Shown here in pieces: positions 42,886-52,115 of a stretch of DNA of 64,000 nucleotides; position 1 is the first letter of the stretch; each line of letters begins with the position of its first letter. The stretch is taken from the NCBI RefSeq assembly GCF_000147075.1, contig NC_014484.1, forward strand, positions 186,001-250,000. Direction: 5' to 3'. The notes under the pieces were generated by a model. The model saw only the letters and a list, made by a program, of their open reading frames with translations. It was not told the DNA's origin and did no database searches. The stretch comes from Spirochaeta thermophila DSM 6192 (GTDB lineage: Bacteria > Spirochaetota > Spirochaetia > Winmispirales > Winmispiraceae). The translations under genes and the position numbers were made by a program.

Positions 42886-43604
42886 TCTTGCAGCCGGGCC
42901 GAGATGCGGGGCGGTACCTCCACGAGCGACACCGGGATCGCGTCCAGATACACCCGACGCGGGTTCTCGGGATCGGCGATGCGCTTCCCGTCGGCCAGGA
43001 AGTAGTAGGCATAGGTCCCTGCAGGGAGGGAGAGGGTCTTCCGGTAGAGTCCGGGCTCCACCTCTTCCATGGGGAGGAGGAAGGGGTCCCAGTTGCAGAA
43101 CTCGCCCACCAGGAAGACCTGTCTACCCGGTGTGTACCTGAAGAGGAATGCGACCTCCCCTTCCAACGGGACCGGCCCTGCCTCCTCCGCAGGAAGGGGC
43201 GTCAGGGATACGAGTGAGAGGCGCACGCCGTCTTCGTCCTCCACGACCAGGGGGTTGGAAGGGTCCGCCATCCACACGCCGTCGACCACGAGACGGTAGG
43301 TGAATCGGTCCTCCGGTGGATCGAGTACATAGAAGAAGATGCGGGAGGGATTGCGGGCCATGAGGTGGACGGTTCGGAAACGTTCGAAGGAAAAGGCGAT
43401 GCCCACGCTCCTCGTCCGCGGGCTCCCCTGGAAGGTGAAGACGAGGCGGTTCTTCTTCGTGTGTGGAGGCCTCGCCTCCTTGAGATCGAGGAGGTAGAGG
43501 TGGAGGTCCTTGTCCTCGACGATGAATCCGAGGTCCTGGGAGGAGAGGGAAAGACCGAAGCAGAGGAGCCACACACCCGCAAGGACGAATTTGCTTTTTT
43601 CCAT
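42882..43604 (-). CDS. Exported protein with CBM48/isoamylase-N-like domains
   Basis: A 240-residue exported protein. Signal peptide MEKSKFVLAGVWLLCFGLSL, then SSQD. The C-terminal part (about 150-225) is a glycogen-binding E-set: EVAFLFRYTPGRQVFLVGEF, then CNWDPFLLPM and YAYYFLADGKRIADPENPR. The preceding part (about 75-135, FSFERFRTVHLMARNPSRIF, TYRLVVDGVWMADPSNP) looks like a second, diverged copy of the same fold. There is no amylase catalytic domain. ATG 43604 is chosen because the frame upstream of it is only a shadow of the divergent gene. It may recognise a carbohydrate or, as in AMPK-beta relatives, act as a structural module. Confidence 0.82.
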   Translation of the reverse strand: MEKSKFVLAGVWLLCFGLSLSSQDLGFIVEDKDLHLYLLDLKEARPPHTKKNRLVFTFQGSPRTRSVGIAFSFERFRTVHLMARNPSRIFFYVLDPPEDRFTYRLVVDGVWMADPSNPLVVEDEDGVRLSLVSLTPLPAEEAGPVPLEGEVAFLFRYTPGRQVFLVGEFCNWDPFLLPMEEVEPGLYRKTLSLPAGTYAYYFLADGKRIADPENPRRVYLDAIPVSLVEVPPRISARLQD

Positions 43605-43692
43605 CTTTCTGCTACAGTATTCGGAAGATGGGCCGGCGAAGTAAAGGGTTTTATCCCAGGCCCATAACGGCCGACTCATATACAGAGGGACG

Positions 43693-46587
43693 ATGCCTGA
43701 AGAGCGCGACATAGAACGGCTGGGCCGGGAACTCCTCAAGCTCAGGGAAGAGCCCCGTGTGCTCGACGAATGGGGGGAGACGGTGGAGATCCCTCCCCCG
43801 GTGGAGCCCGAGGTCCACCCGCGGGTCCCGCACACGGAGGAGGAAGGGGCGCGTGCCGATGAAGGGGACGAGTCGATAGAGGGGCTCCTCTCGAGGTTCG
43901 GGGACGAGCAGGCCGAGGAGGAGGCGCCCGAGGGGGATGCCTTCGAGGCGCTCGGGTTCGAGCCTCTCGAGGAGGAGGTCGAGGGCGAGATGCCGCAGGC
44001 GGAGCTCCCGGAGGAGCTCCCCGAGGGTCTCTTCGACCTCGAGGAGGAGGCGGCTTCCGCCGGTGAGGACCTGGGAGTGCTCGAGGAGCTTCCGGAACCC
44101 GGAGGAGAAGGGCCGGAGGAGGCGGTCCCGCCGCTCGAAGGCCCGGAAGGGGTGTCGCCGGAGGACGCCGGGGTGACTTCAGCGGTGGAGGGGGTGGGGA
44201 GCGAGGAACCGGCCGGGGAGGGGACGGAGGAATTCGTACTCCCCGATTTCCATGACCTCGAGGAGGAGTCAGGGGAGGCGGTTCCGGGGCCTGACGAGGA
44301 TCTCGGCCTTTCCCTCGATTTCACCGAAGAGGAGGGAGAGGCCGCACCGGCGCCTCCGGAAGAAGAGATCCCTTCGGTCCCATCCCCTGAGGATCTCGCC
44401 CTGGAGGAGGAGGCCCTCCTCGCCGAGGAATTCCCCGAGGACATAGAGGTCGAAGAGTTCAGCCTCAGGGATCTGGGTGAGGAATTCGGCGTGGTGGAGG
44501 AGGAGCCCGGACTCATCGCCGAGGAGGAATCCCTCAACCCCGCCATGGCCATCACCCCCGAGGCGGTGGAAGAGCTTCCCGAGACGGGGTTCGGCCTCAC
44601 CGAGCAGGAGTTCAGACGCCTGCAGGAGCACCTCTTCTCCCTGCCCCGGAACCTGAAGATGGAGATCGAGTCCCTGGTGGCCGAGGCGAAGGTGGGGGGG
44701 GAGGACCTGGAGCGGCTCGTGAGGATGCTCGTCGAGGGGGAGTCCCCCCGGGCGCTCGCGGCCTTCGTGGGCCGCCTCACGGGCAAGCGCATACGGATAC
44801 CGGCCCGTTACGAGCGGGGTACGGGGGCCGAATTCGAGAAGGCGAAGGGCGGACTCTGGTATCTCGTGAGGTACCGCCTGCTCCCCGTGGTGAGGGCCGT
44901 GCTGGTGGGTACCCTCATCCTCGCAGGTCTCACGGCCGCGGTATTCCAGTTCATCTATCGTCCGGTCAGGGCCCACCTCCTCTATACCGAGGGCTACCGT
45001 CAGATCTTCCAGGAAGAGTATGACGCTTCGCTGCTCAGGTTCGAGCAGGGACTGAGGCTGTGGCGCATGAAGGGGTGGTTCTTCAGATACGCACGGGCCT
45101 ATACCGAGATGCGCCAGTATCCTCTCGCCGAGGAGAAGTACGAGCAGCTCCTCGCTCATTATCCGCTGGACAAGGAGGCCACGCTCGAGTACGCGGACTT
45201 CGAGAGCAGGGTGCTCGCCAACTACGAGAAGGCCGACCAGCCCCTCGAGCGGTACCTCCGGCTCGAGAACCTGAAGGATCTCGACGTGCTCCTCGCCCGT
45301 GGGGACAATTTCCTCAGATGGGCCGACGAGGGAGGAGCCGAGGACTTCGACAGGTTCGAAGAGGCCCGCAAGATGTATGCCCGCGCCATGGAGTATCACG
45401 GAAGCAGGGCCCCGATCGTCCAGCGCATGTTGATGTACTTCGTGCACCAGGAGGAGAAGGCGCTGGAACTGGGGAGGACCGATGTGGACAACCTCTCCCA
45501 CGTGGAGCAACTGGTGGAGTACATCCTGGAGCGTCCGAAGCTGGCCGTCGATGCGGGAGAGCTCGCCCGGGCGGGGGGATATCTCATCGACAGGAACCGT
45601 ATCGACAGGGTCCGGGACGTCCTCTTCAGGGCGAGAGAGATCCAGGACCCCCATCCGGAGGTCCACTACCAGCTCGCCCGGTACTTCCGGATAGTGGAGC
45701 GCCCGGCTGACGAGGCCAAGGCCCTCCAGGCTGCACGCCTTCTCCTCGAAGAGCTCCCGATGCGTACGCGCCGTCAGACCGCCCAACTCGTCGATACCTA
45801 CCGGCGGCAGGGGGATCTCTTTTACGCTCAAGGGGAACTCCTGTCGGCGGAGGACGCCTACCGGGAGGCCATCCGGCTCTACGAGCAGGCCCTTTCCTCG
45901 AGGCTCCTCAAGCGCTCCGCCCGCTTCGGGAGCATCTACGCCTCCCTCGCCGATATCTACTATTACCACTCAGCCGAAGAGGAGACCGCGCTCACCCTCT
46001 ACGAGACGGCCGAATCGCATGGCTACGTGACGCCGGAGAACGCGTACAAGAAAGGGCGGCTGCTCTACCGCAAGGGGCTCTACGACAGGGCGCTCACGGA
46101 GTTCGCGAAGTCCGAGGAAGCCTTCAGAAACAACCGGGTGGTGCTCTTCGCCCTGGCCAATGCGCTCTATTTCAAGGCCAGTTACACGGCCGCCGAAGGC
46201 TACTACCGGCGTCTCCTCGACATGCTGGAGCGGGAGAAGGCCGCCCTTCCGGCCGTCAGGGTGGACGAGAACCCCGACCACCGGGCTCTGGTCGAAGGTA
46301 TCATCAGGGTGGAGAACAACCTGGGGGTGACGCTCTTCAAGAGATCCGGAGGGAGAGAAGGGCACCCCGCCTATCCTGAGGCCCTCACCTTCCTCACCGA
46401 CGCCCAGGAGCTCTTTGTCAACCTCTACCGTGATCCCGAGACCATGGAGCGAGCTGGAGCGGTGAACCTCGCCTACCTCAACATGGACGCCATCCTCCAT
46501 CCCACCGTGCCGTTCGATCAGCTTCCCCTCGCCATCTACCGGAGCCTTCCCGTGGATGTGAAGGCTCGGGGGCTCTCGGGGCCGTAG
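43693..46587 (+). CDS. flcA: Acidic, membrane-anchored TPR protein; candidate flagellar collar protein FlcA
   Basis: A 964-residue protein. Residues 1-300 are extremely Glu/Asp/Pro-rich and probably disordered. A helical bundle (about 300-370, LTEQEFRRLQEHLFSLPRNL) leads to a membrane helix (about 400-423, AVLVGTLILAGLTAAVFQFI). The remaining ~540 residues are TPR helices (FQEEYDASLLRFEQGLRLW, YPLAEEKYEQLLAHYPLDKE, NAYKKGRLLYRKGLYDRALT), predicted periplasmic. Spirochaetes have a periplasmic-flagellar collar built around FlcA, a membrane-anchored TPR protein of this plan; I give the symbol on architecture only. It could instead be an unrelated TPR envelope protein. ATG 43693 follows GAGGGACG. 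Confidence 0.6.
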   Translation: MPEERDIERLGRELLKLREEPRVLDEWGETVEIPPPVEPEVHPRVPHTEEEGARADEGDESIEGLLSRFGDEQAEEEAPEGDAFEALGFEPLEEEVEGEMPQAELPEELPEGLFDLEEEAASAGEDLGVLEELPEPGGEGPEEAVPPLEGPEGVSPEDAGVTSAVEGVGSEEPAGEGTEEFVLPDFHDLEEESGEAVPGPDEDLGLSLDFTEEEGEAAPAPPEEEIPSVPSPEDLALEEEALLAEEFPEDIEVEEFSLRDLGEEFGVVEEEPGLIAEEESLNPAMAITPEAVEELPETGFGLTEQEFRRLQEHLFSLPRNLKMEIESLVAEAKVGGEDLERLVRMLVEGESPRALAAFVGRLTGKRIRIPARYERGTGAEFEKAKGGLWYLVRYRLLPVVRAVLVGTLILAGLTAAVFQFIYRPVRAHLLYTEGYRQIFQEEYDASLLRFEQGLRLWRMKGWFFRYARAYTEMRQYPLAEEKYEQLLAHYPLDKEATLEYADFESRVLANYEKADQPLERYLRLENLKDLDVLLARGDNFLRWADEGGAEDFDRFEEARKMYARAMEYHGSRAPIVQRMLMYFVHQEEKALELGRTDVDNLSHVEQLVEYILERPKLAVDAGELARAGGYLIDRNRIDRVRDVLFRAREIQDPHPEVHYQLARYFRIVERPADEAKALQAARLLLEELPMRTRRQTAQLVDTYRRQGDLFYAQGELLSAEDAYREAIRLYEQALSSRLLKRSARFGSIYASLADIYYYHSAEEETALTLYETAESHGYVTPENAYKKGRLLYRKGLYDRALTEFAKSEEAFRNNRVVLFALANALYFKASYTAAEGYYRRLLDMLEREKAALPAVRVDENPDHRALVEGIIRVENNLGVTLFKRSGGREGHPAYPEALTFLTDAQELFVNLYRDPETMERAGAVNLAYLNMDAILHPTVPFDQLPLAIYRSLPVDVKARGLSGP

Positions 46588-46656
46588 GGGGGAGAGCCAT
46601 GAACACACTGGAGACTCGCCCCGGTGTCGGTTTCGGGAATCGGATGTATGGCCCGA

Positions 46657-47751
46657 TCACTCCACGGGGATCATCCAGCCGAAGGGATCCTCCTTCGCTC
46701 CGTACTGGATCCCCTTCAAGGTGAGGAGCAGGGTCCGGGTCACTTCCCCCATCTTCCCGTTGTTGAAGACCACGGTCTTTCCTTTGTGGGTGATCGACTC
46801 GATGTAGGAGATGCCCGCAGCCGTACCCGTGACGAAGACCTCCTTTGCCTCGGAGAGGACCTCGTCTATGGAGATCTTGCGCTCCTCGGTGGGGATGCCC
46901 ACGTGGGCGGCGAGGGCGAGCACGCTCTTTCTCGTGATGCCGGGGAGGATGGTGTCGCCCAGCTCAGGGGTGACGAGGGTGCCGTTCTTCAGATAGAAGA
47001 AGATGTTGCAGGAGGAGCCTTCCTCCACGTACCGCTGCTCGCGGGCATCGAGGAAGATCGCTTCCATGTAGCCCTGTTCGTTCGCTTCCTTCTTGACGAG
47101 CGTGGGGATCACGTAGTTCGCGGAACACTTGATCCAGCCAGTACCCTTGGGGGTGGCGCGTATCCTGTCGGTGGTGACGGCCTTGTTGTTGGGGCCCTCG
47201 AAGTAGGGGCCCACCGGTGTGGTGATGATGACCACCCAGGGGTGGTGCGAGAGGTCGAGCCCGATTCCCGGCTCGGTGTAGGAGAAGGGGCGTACGTAGA
47301 CCGCATGGCCTGAGAGGAAACCGTCTTTCTCCCACTCGGGGTTGTAGCGGGGATAGAACCCCAGCTCCTTGTTGCGGCGCACTACCTCCTTTACCGCACG
47401 TACGAAGAGCTCTTCTGGAAACCCGGGCATCTTGAGTCCTTCCATGGACCGGCGCATGCGCCTCGCGTTCTCCTCGGGACGGAAGAGCTTGAGCGAGCCG
47501 TCCTTCTGAGGAAAGGCCTTGAGCCCCTCGAAGACCGAGAACCCGTACTGGGTGCTGTAGTTGACGAGCGGGAGGTCGGGGAAGGAGTTGCGCCTCGCGA
47601 GGAGGGCCATCCTCGCCTCGTGGGGGAGGGTCGCCTCGGCCTCGGGGGCGAGGTGCACCTTCGCCTCGAACGCTTCCTGCCACGAGCCGTCGGGCTGGTG
47701 TTGGGCCTTGTACACCCAGGGGTAGAGGGAGAGGCTGAAGCTCTTTGCCAT
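46657..47751 (-). CDS. ilvE: Branched-chain amino-acid aminotransferase
   Basis: A 364-residue class IV PLP transaminase for the last step of Leu, Ile and Val synthesis. Motifs: LVNYSTQYGFSVFEGLKAF, FRPEENARRMRRSMEGLKMP, GTGWIKCSANYVIPTLVKKE with the PLP lysine, and EEGSSCNIFFYLKNGTLVTP. Its length fits the longer, fungal-type BCAT subgroup. ATG 47751 has AAGGAG upstream; an in-frame start further upstream lies beyond the promoter and is rejected. Confidence 0.95.
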   Translation of the reverse strand: MAKSFSLSLYPWVYKAQHQPDGSWQEAFEAKVHLAPEAEATLPHEARMALLARRNSFPDLPLVNYSTQYGFSVFEGLKAFPQKDGSLKLFRPEENARRMRRSMEGLKMPGFPEELFVRAVKEVVRRNKELGFYPRYNPEWEKDGFLSGHAVYVRPFSYTEPGIGLDLSHHPWVVIITTPVGPYFEGPNNKAVTTDRIRATPKGTGWIKCSANYVIPTLVKKEANEQGYMEAIFLDAREQRYVEEGSSCNIFFYLKNGTLVTPELGDTILPGITRKSVLALAAHVGIPTEERKISIDEVLSEAKEVFVTGTAAGISYIESITHKGKTVVFNNGKMGEVTRTLLLTLKGIQYGAKEDPFGWMIPVE

Positions 47752-47787
47752 GGACTCCGTGCTCCTTGCTGATGGAAGATAGCATGA

Positions 47788-47816
47788 ATTGTATGCCGGA
47801 GAAGGGGATGCGTCAA
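47788..47816 (-). promoter_or_regulatory. Promoter of ilvE
   Basis: TTGACG (47816-47811), 17 bp, TACAAT (47793-47788) on the minus strand, giving a leader of about 30 bases with the AAGGAG ribosome site. Confidence 0.8.
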
Positions 47817-47906
47817 GGAGAATCCTCCTCCGGGGTGGTCTCGACTCCGAAAAAAAGGTAGTCTTGAGGTGAGAGAACATGAGCGACGATAGAGAGGAGG
47901 TGTCGT

Positions 47907-48965
47907 ATGGTGGACGTGGTGGTCGTACTCGCCGGGGGCAAGGGCACGAGGCTCTGGCCTGCCTCTACCGAGGCCCATCCCAAGCAGTTCCTTACGGTGG
48001 AGGGAGGGAGGACGCTCCTCGAGGAGGCCCTCCTGCGGGCCTGGGCCCTTGCCCCGGGAGAGGGTGTGATCGTGGTGACAGGCGATCGGTACCTGGAGGC
48101 CACGGAGGAGATCGTAGACCGGCTCCCCCGGGAGCAGAGGGAGGCCACGCGCCTGGTGGGGGAACCAGAGGGGAAGAACACCGCCCCGGCCGTGATGTGT
48201 GCCGCAACTCTCATGAGAGAGAGGGAGGGGGTGATGGTGGTGCTCACCGCGGACCACCTGGTGAGGCCGCTCGAGACCTTTGTGGAGGATGTAGGGAAGG
48301 CGGCCCAGATCGCCCGCGATGGCTACCATGTGACCTTCGGGATACCCCCCGTACGTCCCGAGACAGGATACGGGTACATCCACGTGGGCGCCCCTTATAA
48401 AGGAGGGTTTATCGTGGAGTCGTTCACCGAGAAGCCGGATGAGGCCACTGCCCGGCGTTACGTGGAAGAGGGGACCTACTACTGGAACTCGGGGATGTTC
48501 CTCTTCAGGCGGGACGTGTTCCTCGAGGAGATGGAGCGCTACGCCCCCCGGATCGCCCGGCCCTTCCTCGAGGCGGGGCTCGGGGGACTCGCCTCTGCAG
48601 GGGGACCTGTGAGGGGGGATGTCCTCGAGGAGCTCTACGCCCGGATCCCCGCCGACTCCATAGACTACGCCCTCATGGAGCACACCGAGCGTGCCGCCAT
48701 GGTGCCGGCGAGGTTCTCCTGGAGCGATATAGGGAGCTGGGAGGAGTATACGGCCTGGTTGGGCGATCACCTGGGCGAGGTGCTCGAGGTGGAGTCGGAA
48801 GGGTGTACCGTGGTGAGCGACCTACCGGTGGTGCTCTGCGGGGTGGAGGACCTGGTGGTCTCCTGCCGGAACGGCCGGATACTGGTGCTCAGGAAGGGGA
48901 GGGGACAGCTCGTGAAGAAGGCGGTGGAGCGGATGAGATGGGAGGGAAAAGGATGGGAAGCGTGA
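47907..48965 (+). CDS. manC: Mannose-1-phosphate guanylyltransferase
   Basis: A 352-residue nucleotidyltransferase making GDP-mannose for glycans. The signature VVLAGGKGTRLWPASTEAHP with KQF is at the N-terminus. PEGKNTAPAVMCAATLM, VLTADHLVRP, RPETGYGYI, VESFTEKPD and YWNSGMFLF follow in family order. It lacks the C-terminal phosphomannose-isomerase half of bifunctional versions, though the last ~60 residues start that beta helix-like region. ATG 47907 follows GAGGAGGTG. The transcript probably ends before the strong promoter at 49027. Confidence 0.94.
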   Translation: MVDVVVVLAGGKGTRLWPASTEAHPKQFLTVEGGRTLLEEALLRAWALAPGEGVIVVTGDRYLEATEEIVDRLPREQREATRLVGEPEGKNTAPAVMCAATLMREREGVMVVLTADHLVRPLETFVEDVGKAAQIARDGYHVTFGIPPVRPETGYGYIHVGAPYKGGFIVESFTEKPDEATARRYVEEGTYYWNSGMFLFRRDVFLEEMERYAPRIARPFLEAGLGGLASAGGPVRGDVLEELYARIPADSIDYALMEHTERAAMVPARFSWSDIGSWEEYTAWLGDHLGEVLEVESEGCTVVSDLPVVLCGVEDLVVSCRNGRILVLRKGRGQLVKKAVERMRWEGKGWEA

Positions 48966-49026
48966 AGGACGGCCCTTTCCTGGATGTGACAGATCGAAAA
49001 AGATTTGTTTTCGCAGCGAAAAAACC

Positions 49027-49056
49027 TTGACAACTATAAGAGGGGACGGATATAAT
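49027..49056 (+). promoter_or_regulatory. Perfect-consensus promoter of the outer-membrane protein gene
   Basis: TTGACA (49027-49032), 18 bp, TATAAT (49051-49056): both hexamers match consensus exactly. Just upstream is an A/T-rich stretch with the near-palindrome GTTTTCGCAGCGAAAA (49009-49024), which could be an UP element or operator. The leader is about 70 bases. Confidence 0.9.
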
Positions 49057-49132
49057 GACCGCTAAAGAGGATAAGGATGATCTTCGATCATCCCCCTCGG
49101 AACTCCAATCTTGTGCAAGGAGGGAACTTGCT

Positions 49133-50509
49133 ATGAAGAGAGGGTTGATGCTCTTGCTGGCGTTGACCGTGGTGGCCTCCCTTGCCTTTGCCGAGACCTC
49201 GGCTCAGGTTGAATATTCGATAAGTGGGAGCGCAACCTCCACGGTAGGGTACGATCTCGATGGAAAGACCTTCGGGATCAAGAATGAGACCTCTGCTGAT
49301 CTCACCATCACCTTTGTGGAGGGCACAGAGGAAAAGGGCGGTGACGGCCCGGTCTACGGCTGGATCAAGCTCGAAGGCTTCTCCGCAAAGGCCGGGAACA
49401 ACATCGTTGAAGAGGATGTGGTCCTCTACGATGCAGATGGCAACGACATCACAGAGGATGTGAAGAGTGTACTTGCAAGCAGCGGGGTTAATGTGGACTC
49501 CATCAAGGCGAAGAGTGACTTCGTGATCACTCCTCCCAGCATCACCGCCAAGCTCATGATGGGTCCTGCCTACCTCCTTATCACCACCAAGGATACCGAT
49601 GTGAACAAGGCGAGCCTTGAGCCTGACTACATCAAGGAAGAGGCCTTTGGTGGGAGCGATGTCTCGGCAGTGAGCCTCGATGAGGATGACAACACCCTCA
49701 CCTTCGGCGTGGATGTGGACATGGTGAGTGCATCCGTCACCCTTGGGTCGAACGACGACTGGAACGGAAGCAATGAGAATGCCGGTCTCATCTCCGGTGA
49801 GGTGAGCGTGAATGTGGCTCCCGTGTCCCTTGGTGTGAAGACCACTGGTGTGTTTGGTAAGGGTGGAAAGAGTATCGGCGAGGATGCGAACAATCCTCTC
49901 ATCCTTGGTGCTGATCTCGCGGTGAGCGTGGATGCCTCCGGTATCTCTATCACCCCCGCTGTGGCCTATGACTTCATCAAGAAGGGTGATGAGAGTGCCC
50001 AGGAGGTGAAGGGTGGTGTCTCTGTGAGCTACAGCGGCCTCTCTGCCGGCGTGGATACCATCTACGTGCTCCCTGCCGAGAAGGAGAGCCGCCTGCTTGT
50101 GAAGGGTAGCGTCTCCGAGCCTGCCGATGGTGGCGTGGTGCCTGTTGCCGGTTTCGGGCTCAAGGCTGAGTACGGTATGTCCAAGAACGATAACACCAAG
50201 GCTGAAGACTCCGCTATGGCCCTTACCGTTGATCTGGATGCGGCTCTTGGTGTAGCCCGTCCCTATGCTGGGGTTATCTACGAGCAGGATCTTGGTGATG
50301 ATGCAACCACCGACGATGCAAAGACCGACCTCATGATCAAGGTGGGTACTGATATCACTGTGGTGCCCAACACCACCTTCACCCTGCAGTATGCCTCGGG
50401 TGACCTCACCCATGAGGAGTCTGTGGCTAATTACACCGCTGATGTGTACACCAACGACAGCGGTGCCCGCCTCGGTGAGATCACCTTCGCCATCAAGATC
50501 AGTTACTAA
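49133..50509 (+). CDS. Abundant beta-rich outer-membrane protein (porin-like)
   Basis: A 458-residue exported protein. Signal peptide MKRGLMLLLALTVVASLAFA, then ETSAQ. The mature part alternates short amphipathic strands and acidic turns (VEYSISGSATSTVGYDLDG, ISAGVDTIYV-like LSAGVDTIYVLPAEK, TTFTLQYASGDLTHEES) and ends RLGEITFAIKISY, with a terminal aromatic as in barrel proteins. Codon use is simple and it has a perfect promoter, AAGGAGGG ribosome site and strong terminator, all suggesting very high expression. It resembles major outer-membrane proteins of spirochaetes in plan, but I cannot name a family. Confidence 0.82.
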   Translation: MKRGLMLLLALTVVASLAFAETSAQVEYSISGSATSTVGYDLDGKTFGIKNETSADLTITFVEGTEEKGGDGPVYGWIKLEGFSAKAGNNIVEEDVVLYDADGNDITEDVKSVLASSGVNVDSIKAKSDFVITPPSITAKLMMGPAYLLITTKDTDVNKASLEPDYIKEEAFGGSDVSAVSLDEDDNTLTFGVDVDMVSASVTLGSNDDWNGSNENAGLISGEVSVNVAPVSLGVKTTGVFGKGGKSIGEDANNPLILGADLAVSVDASGISITPAVAYDFIKKGDESAQEVKGGVSVSYSGLSAGVDTIYVLPAEKESRLLVKGSVSEPADGGVVPVAGFGLKAEYGMSKNDNTKAEDSAMALTVDLDAALGVARPYAGVIYEQDLGDDATTDDAKTDLMIKVGTDITVVPNTTFTLQYASGDLTHEESVANYTADVYTNDSGARLGEITFAIKISY

Positions 50510-50529
50510 ACCATACCTGGTGACGAGTC

Positions 50530-50563
50530 CGCGCCCTGCCTTAAGGTAGGGCGCGTTTTTTTT
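50530..50563 (+). terminator. Intrinsic terminator of the outer-membrane protein gene
   Basis: A ten-bp stem GCGCCCTGCC/GGTAGGGCGC with loop TTAA, followed by CGC and an uninterrupted run of eight T. Confidence 0.92.
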
Positions 50564-50613
50564 GTGTAGACCACTCCTCGTTAGGAAAGGCCCCACTTCC
50601 TCGTAAAAGTGCC

Positions 50614-50642
50614 TTGACAGGGGGTATAAGGTGTGGTATAGT
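50614..50642 (+). promoter_or_regulatory. Promoter of the trp operon
   Basis: TTGACA (50614-50619), 17 bp, TATAGT (50637-50642). Transcription should start at about 50648-50649. The leader holds a small hairpin GTTTCT-ATTTAA-AGAAAC (50652-50669). Confidence 0.85.
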
Positions 50643-50647
50643 GCTGC

Positions 50648-50683
50648 ATGTGTTTCTATTTAAAGAAACGAAAGATCCCTTGA
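50648..50683 (+). CDS. Possible leaderless 11-residue leader peptide before trpE
   Basis: ATG 50648 sits at the predicted transcription start. It opens an 11-codon frame (MCFYLKKRKIP) that ends in TGA two bases before the trpE ribosome site AAAAGGAG. It has no Trp codon, so it is not a classical trp attenuator. It may be chance, or it may couple ribosome delivery to trpE. Confidence 0.3.
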   Translation: MCFYLKKRKIP

Positions 50684-50696
50684 AAAGGAGCGCGCT

Positions 50697-52115
50697 GTGG
50701 AGCGACCAGATATCCGGGTGCGGATGCTCCCCGCGGAGAGGTTCACGCCGTTCAGCCTCGCGAGAAAGCTTGGGGCCAGGGTGTTGCTGGAGTCGGCCTC
50801 GCTCCAGCAGGGGAGGGGACGGTACTCCCTGCTTCTAGTGGACGAGGCCTTCAGGGTCTCTCAGACCAGGGAGGGCGTCTTCCTCTCTCGGGGGGAAAAG
50901 ACCTTCAGGGTAAGGCATCAGGGGCGCGACCTCCTCGACGTGCTCTCCTACTTCGCACGACAACACGCGCCACTCGACGGCGGGCTTCCGTTCCCCGCAG
51001 GGGGGGTGGGGTTCCTTTCCTACGAGTTCTGCACCTACTGCGATACCATCCGCCTCGAGGAGAGGCCCGATCCGATCGGTCTTCCGCTGGGGGCCTTCCT
51101 CTTCGGCCACGTGTGGGTGGTGATGGACCACTATACCGACAGGATGTACTTGGTGGGGATGAACTACCGCGAGGCCGAGGTGGATCTTGAGCGTGCGCTC
51201 GATGCCGTGGAGAGGAGACTGGAGAACCTGGACTTTTCCTTCTTGGAGGCCCCTGAGGAGGGTCGGTATCCCGTGGAGGATCTCTCAGGGGATCAGCAGT
51301 GGTTTCTCGACGCGGTGACCGTGATAAAGGACCATATCGTGCGGGGCAACCTGCTCCAGGCCGTGCCCTCCCGCAGGAAGACACTCAGGACCGCGGTGCC
51401 TGCCTTCGAGGCCTACCGGATCCTCAGGTCGGTGAACCCCTCGCCTTATCTCTTCTTCCTCGACTTCGGGTCGTTCCAGCTCTTCGGCTCCTCTCCCGAG
51501 GTGCACGTGAAGGTGAAGGACGGCGAGGCGGTCATCAGGCCCATCGCAGGGACGAGGAGGAGGGGGCGCGATCAGGAGGAGGACAGGGCCCTCGAGGCCG
51601 AGCTCCTGGCCGACGAGAAGGAACGGGCCGAGCACCTCATGCTCGTGGATCTCGCGCGGAACGACCTGGGGAGGGTCTGCGAGCCTGCGAGCGTACACGT
51701 CGCCGACCTCATGGTGGTGGAGCGCTACTCCCACGTGATGCACATCGTCTCTGAGGTGCGGGGGAGGCTTAGGGAAGGAAAGACCGGGATCGATGCCCTG
51801 CGCGCGAGCTTCCCCGCGGGGACGGTGACCGGGGCCCCCAAGATCAAGGCCATGGAGGTGGTGAGCGGGCTCGAGCCGGTGGCGAGGAGCTTCTATGCCG
51901 GGGTGGTGGGGTATCTCGAGCCGGACGGGAGCCTCGATACGTGCATTACCATACGGAGCGGGCTCAAGAAGGGCGATATGCTCTTCCTCCAGGCGGGCGC
52001 TGGTGTGGTCTACGACTCGCGGCCCGAACGGGAGTTCGAAGAGACCGAGGAGAAGCTCGCTGCCCTCATGCATGCCATAGGACTGGAGGATGCCCATGTA
52101 CCTTCTCATCGATAA
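50697..52115 (+). CDS. trpE: Anthranilate synthase component I
   Basis: A 472-residue enzyme converting chorismate to anthranilate with ammonia from TrpG. The N-terminal [18 protein letters not shown] contains the LLES tryptophan-feedback motif. The C-terminal chorismate-binding core has [39 protein letters not shown] and [18 protein letters not shown]. The start is GTG 50697 after AAAAGGAG. Its last 20 bases overlap trpG, ensuring balanced synthesis of the two subunits. Confidence 0.96.
   Translation: MERPDIRVRMLPAERFTPFSLARKLGARVLLESASLQQGRGRYSLLLVDEAFRVSQTREGVFLSRGEKTFRVRHQGRDLLDVLSYFARQHAPLDGGLPFPAGGVGFLSYEFCTYCDTIRLEERPDPIGLPLGAFLFGHVWVVMDHYTDRMYLVGMNYREAEVDLERALDAVERRLENLDFSFLEAPEEGRYPVEDLSGDQQWFLDAVTVIKDHIVRGNLLQAVPSRRKTLRTAVPAFEAYRILRSVNPSPYLFFLDFGSFQLFGSSPEVHVKVKDGEAVIRPIAGTRRRGRDQEEDRALEAELLADEKERAEHLMLVDLARNDLGRVCEPASVHVADLMVVERYSHVMHIVSEVRGRLREGKTGIDALRASFPAGTVTGAPKIKAMEVVSGLEPVARSFYAGVVGYLEPDGSLDTCITIRSGLKKGDMLFLQAGAGVVYDSRPEREFEETEEKLAALMHAIGLEDAHVPSHR

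Noticed and set aside
43605-44792. N-terminal extension of the CBM48-type gene to 636 residues
   Set aside because: The added part is Ser/Arg/Pro-rich shadow sequence of the divergent FlcA-like gene; a signal peptide begins at 43604.
50648-50683. Classical trp attenuator
   Set aside because: No Trp codons in the leader frame and no alternative terminator hairpin with a T run.
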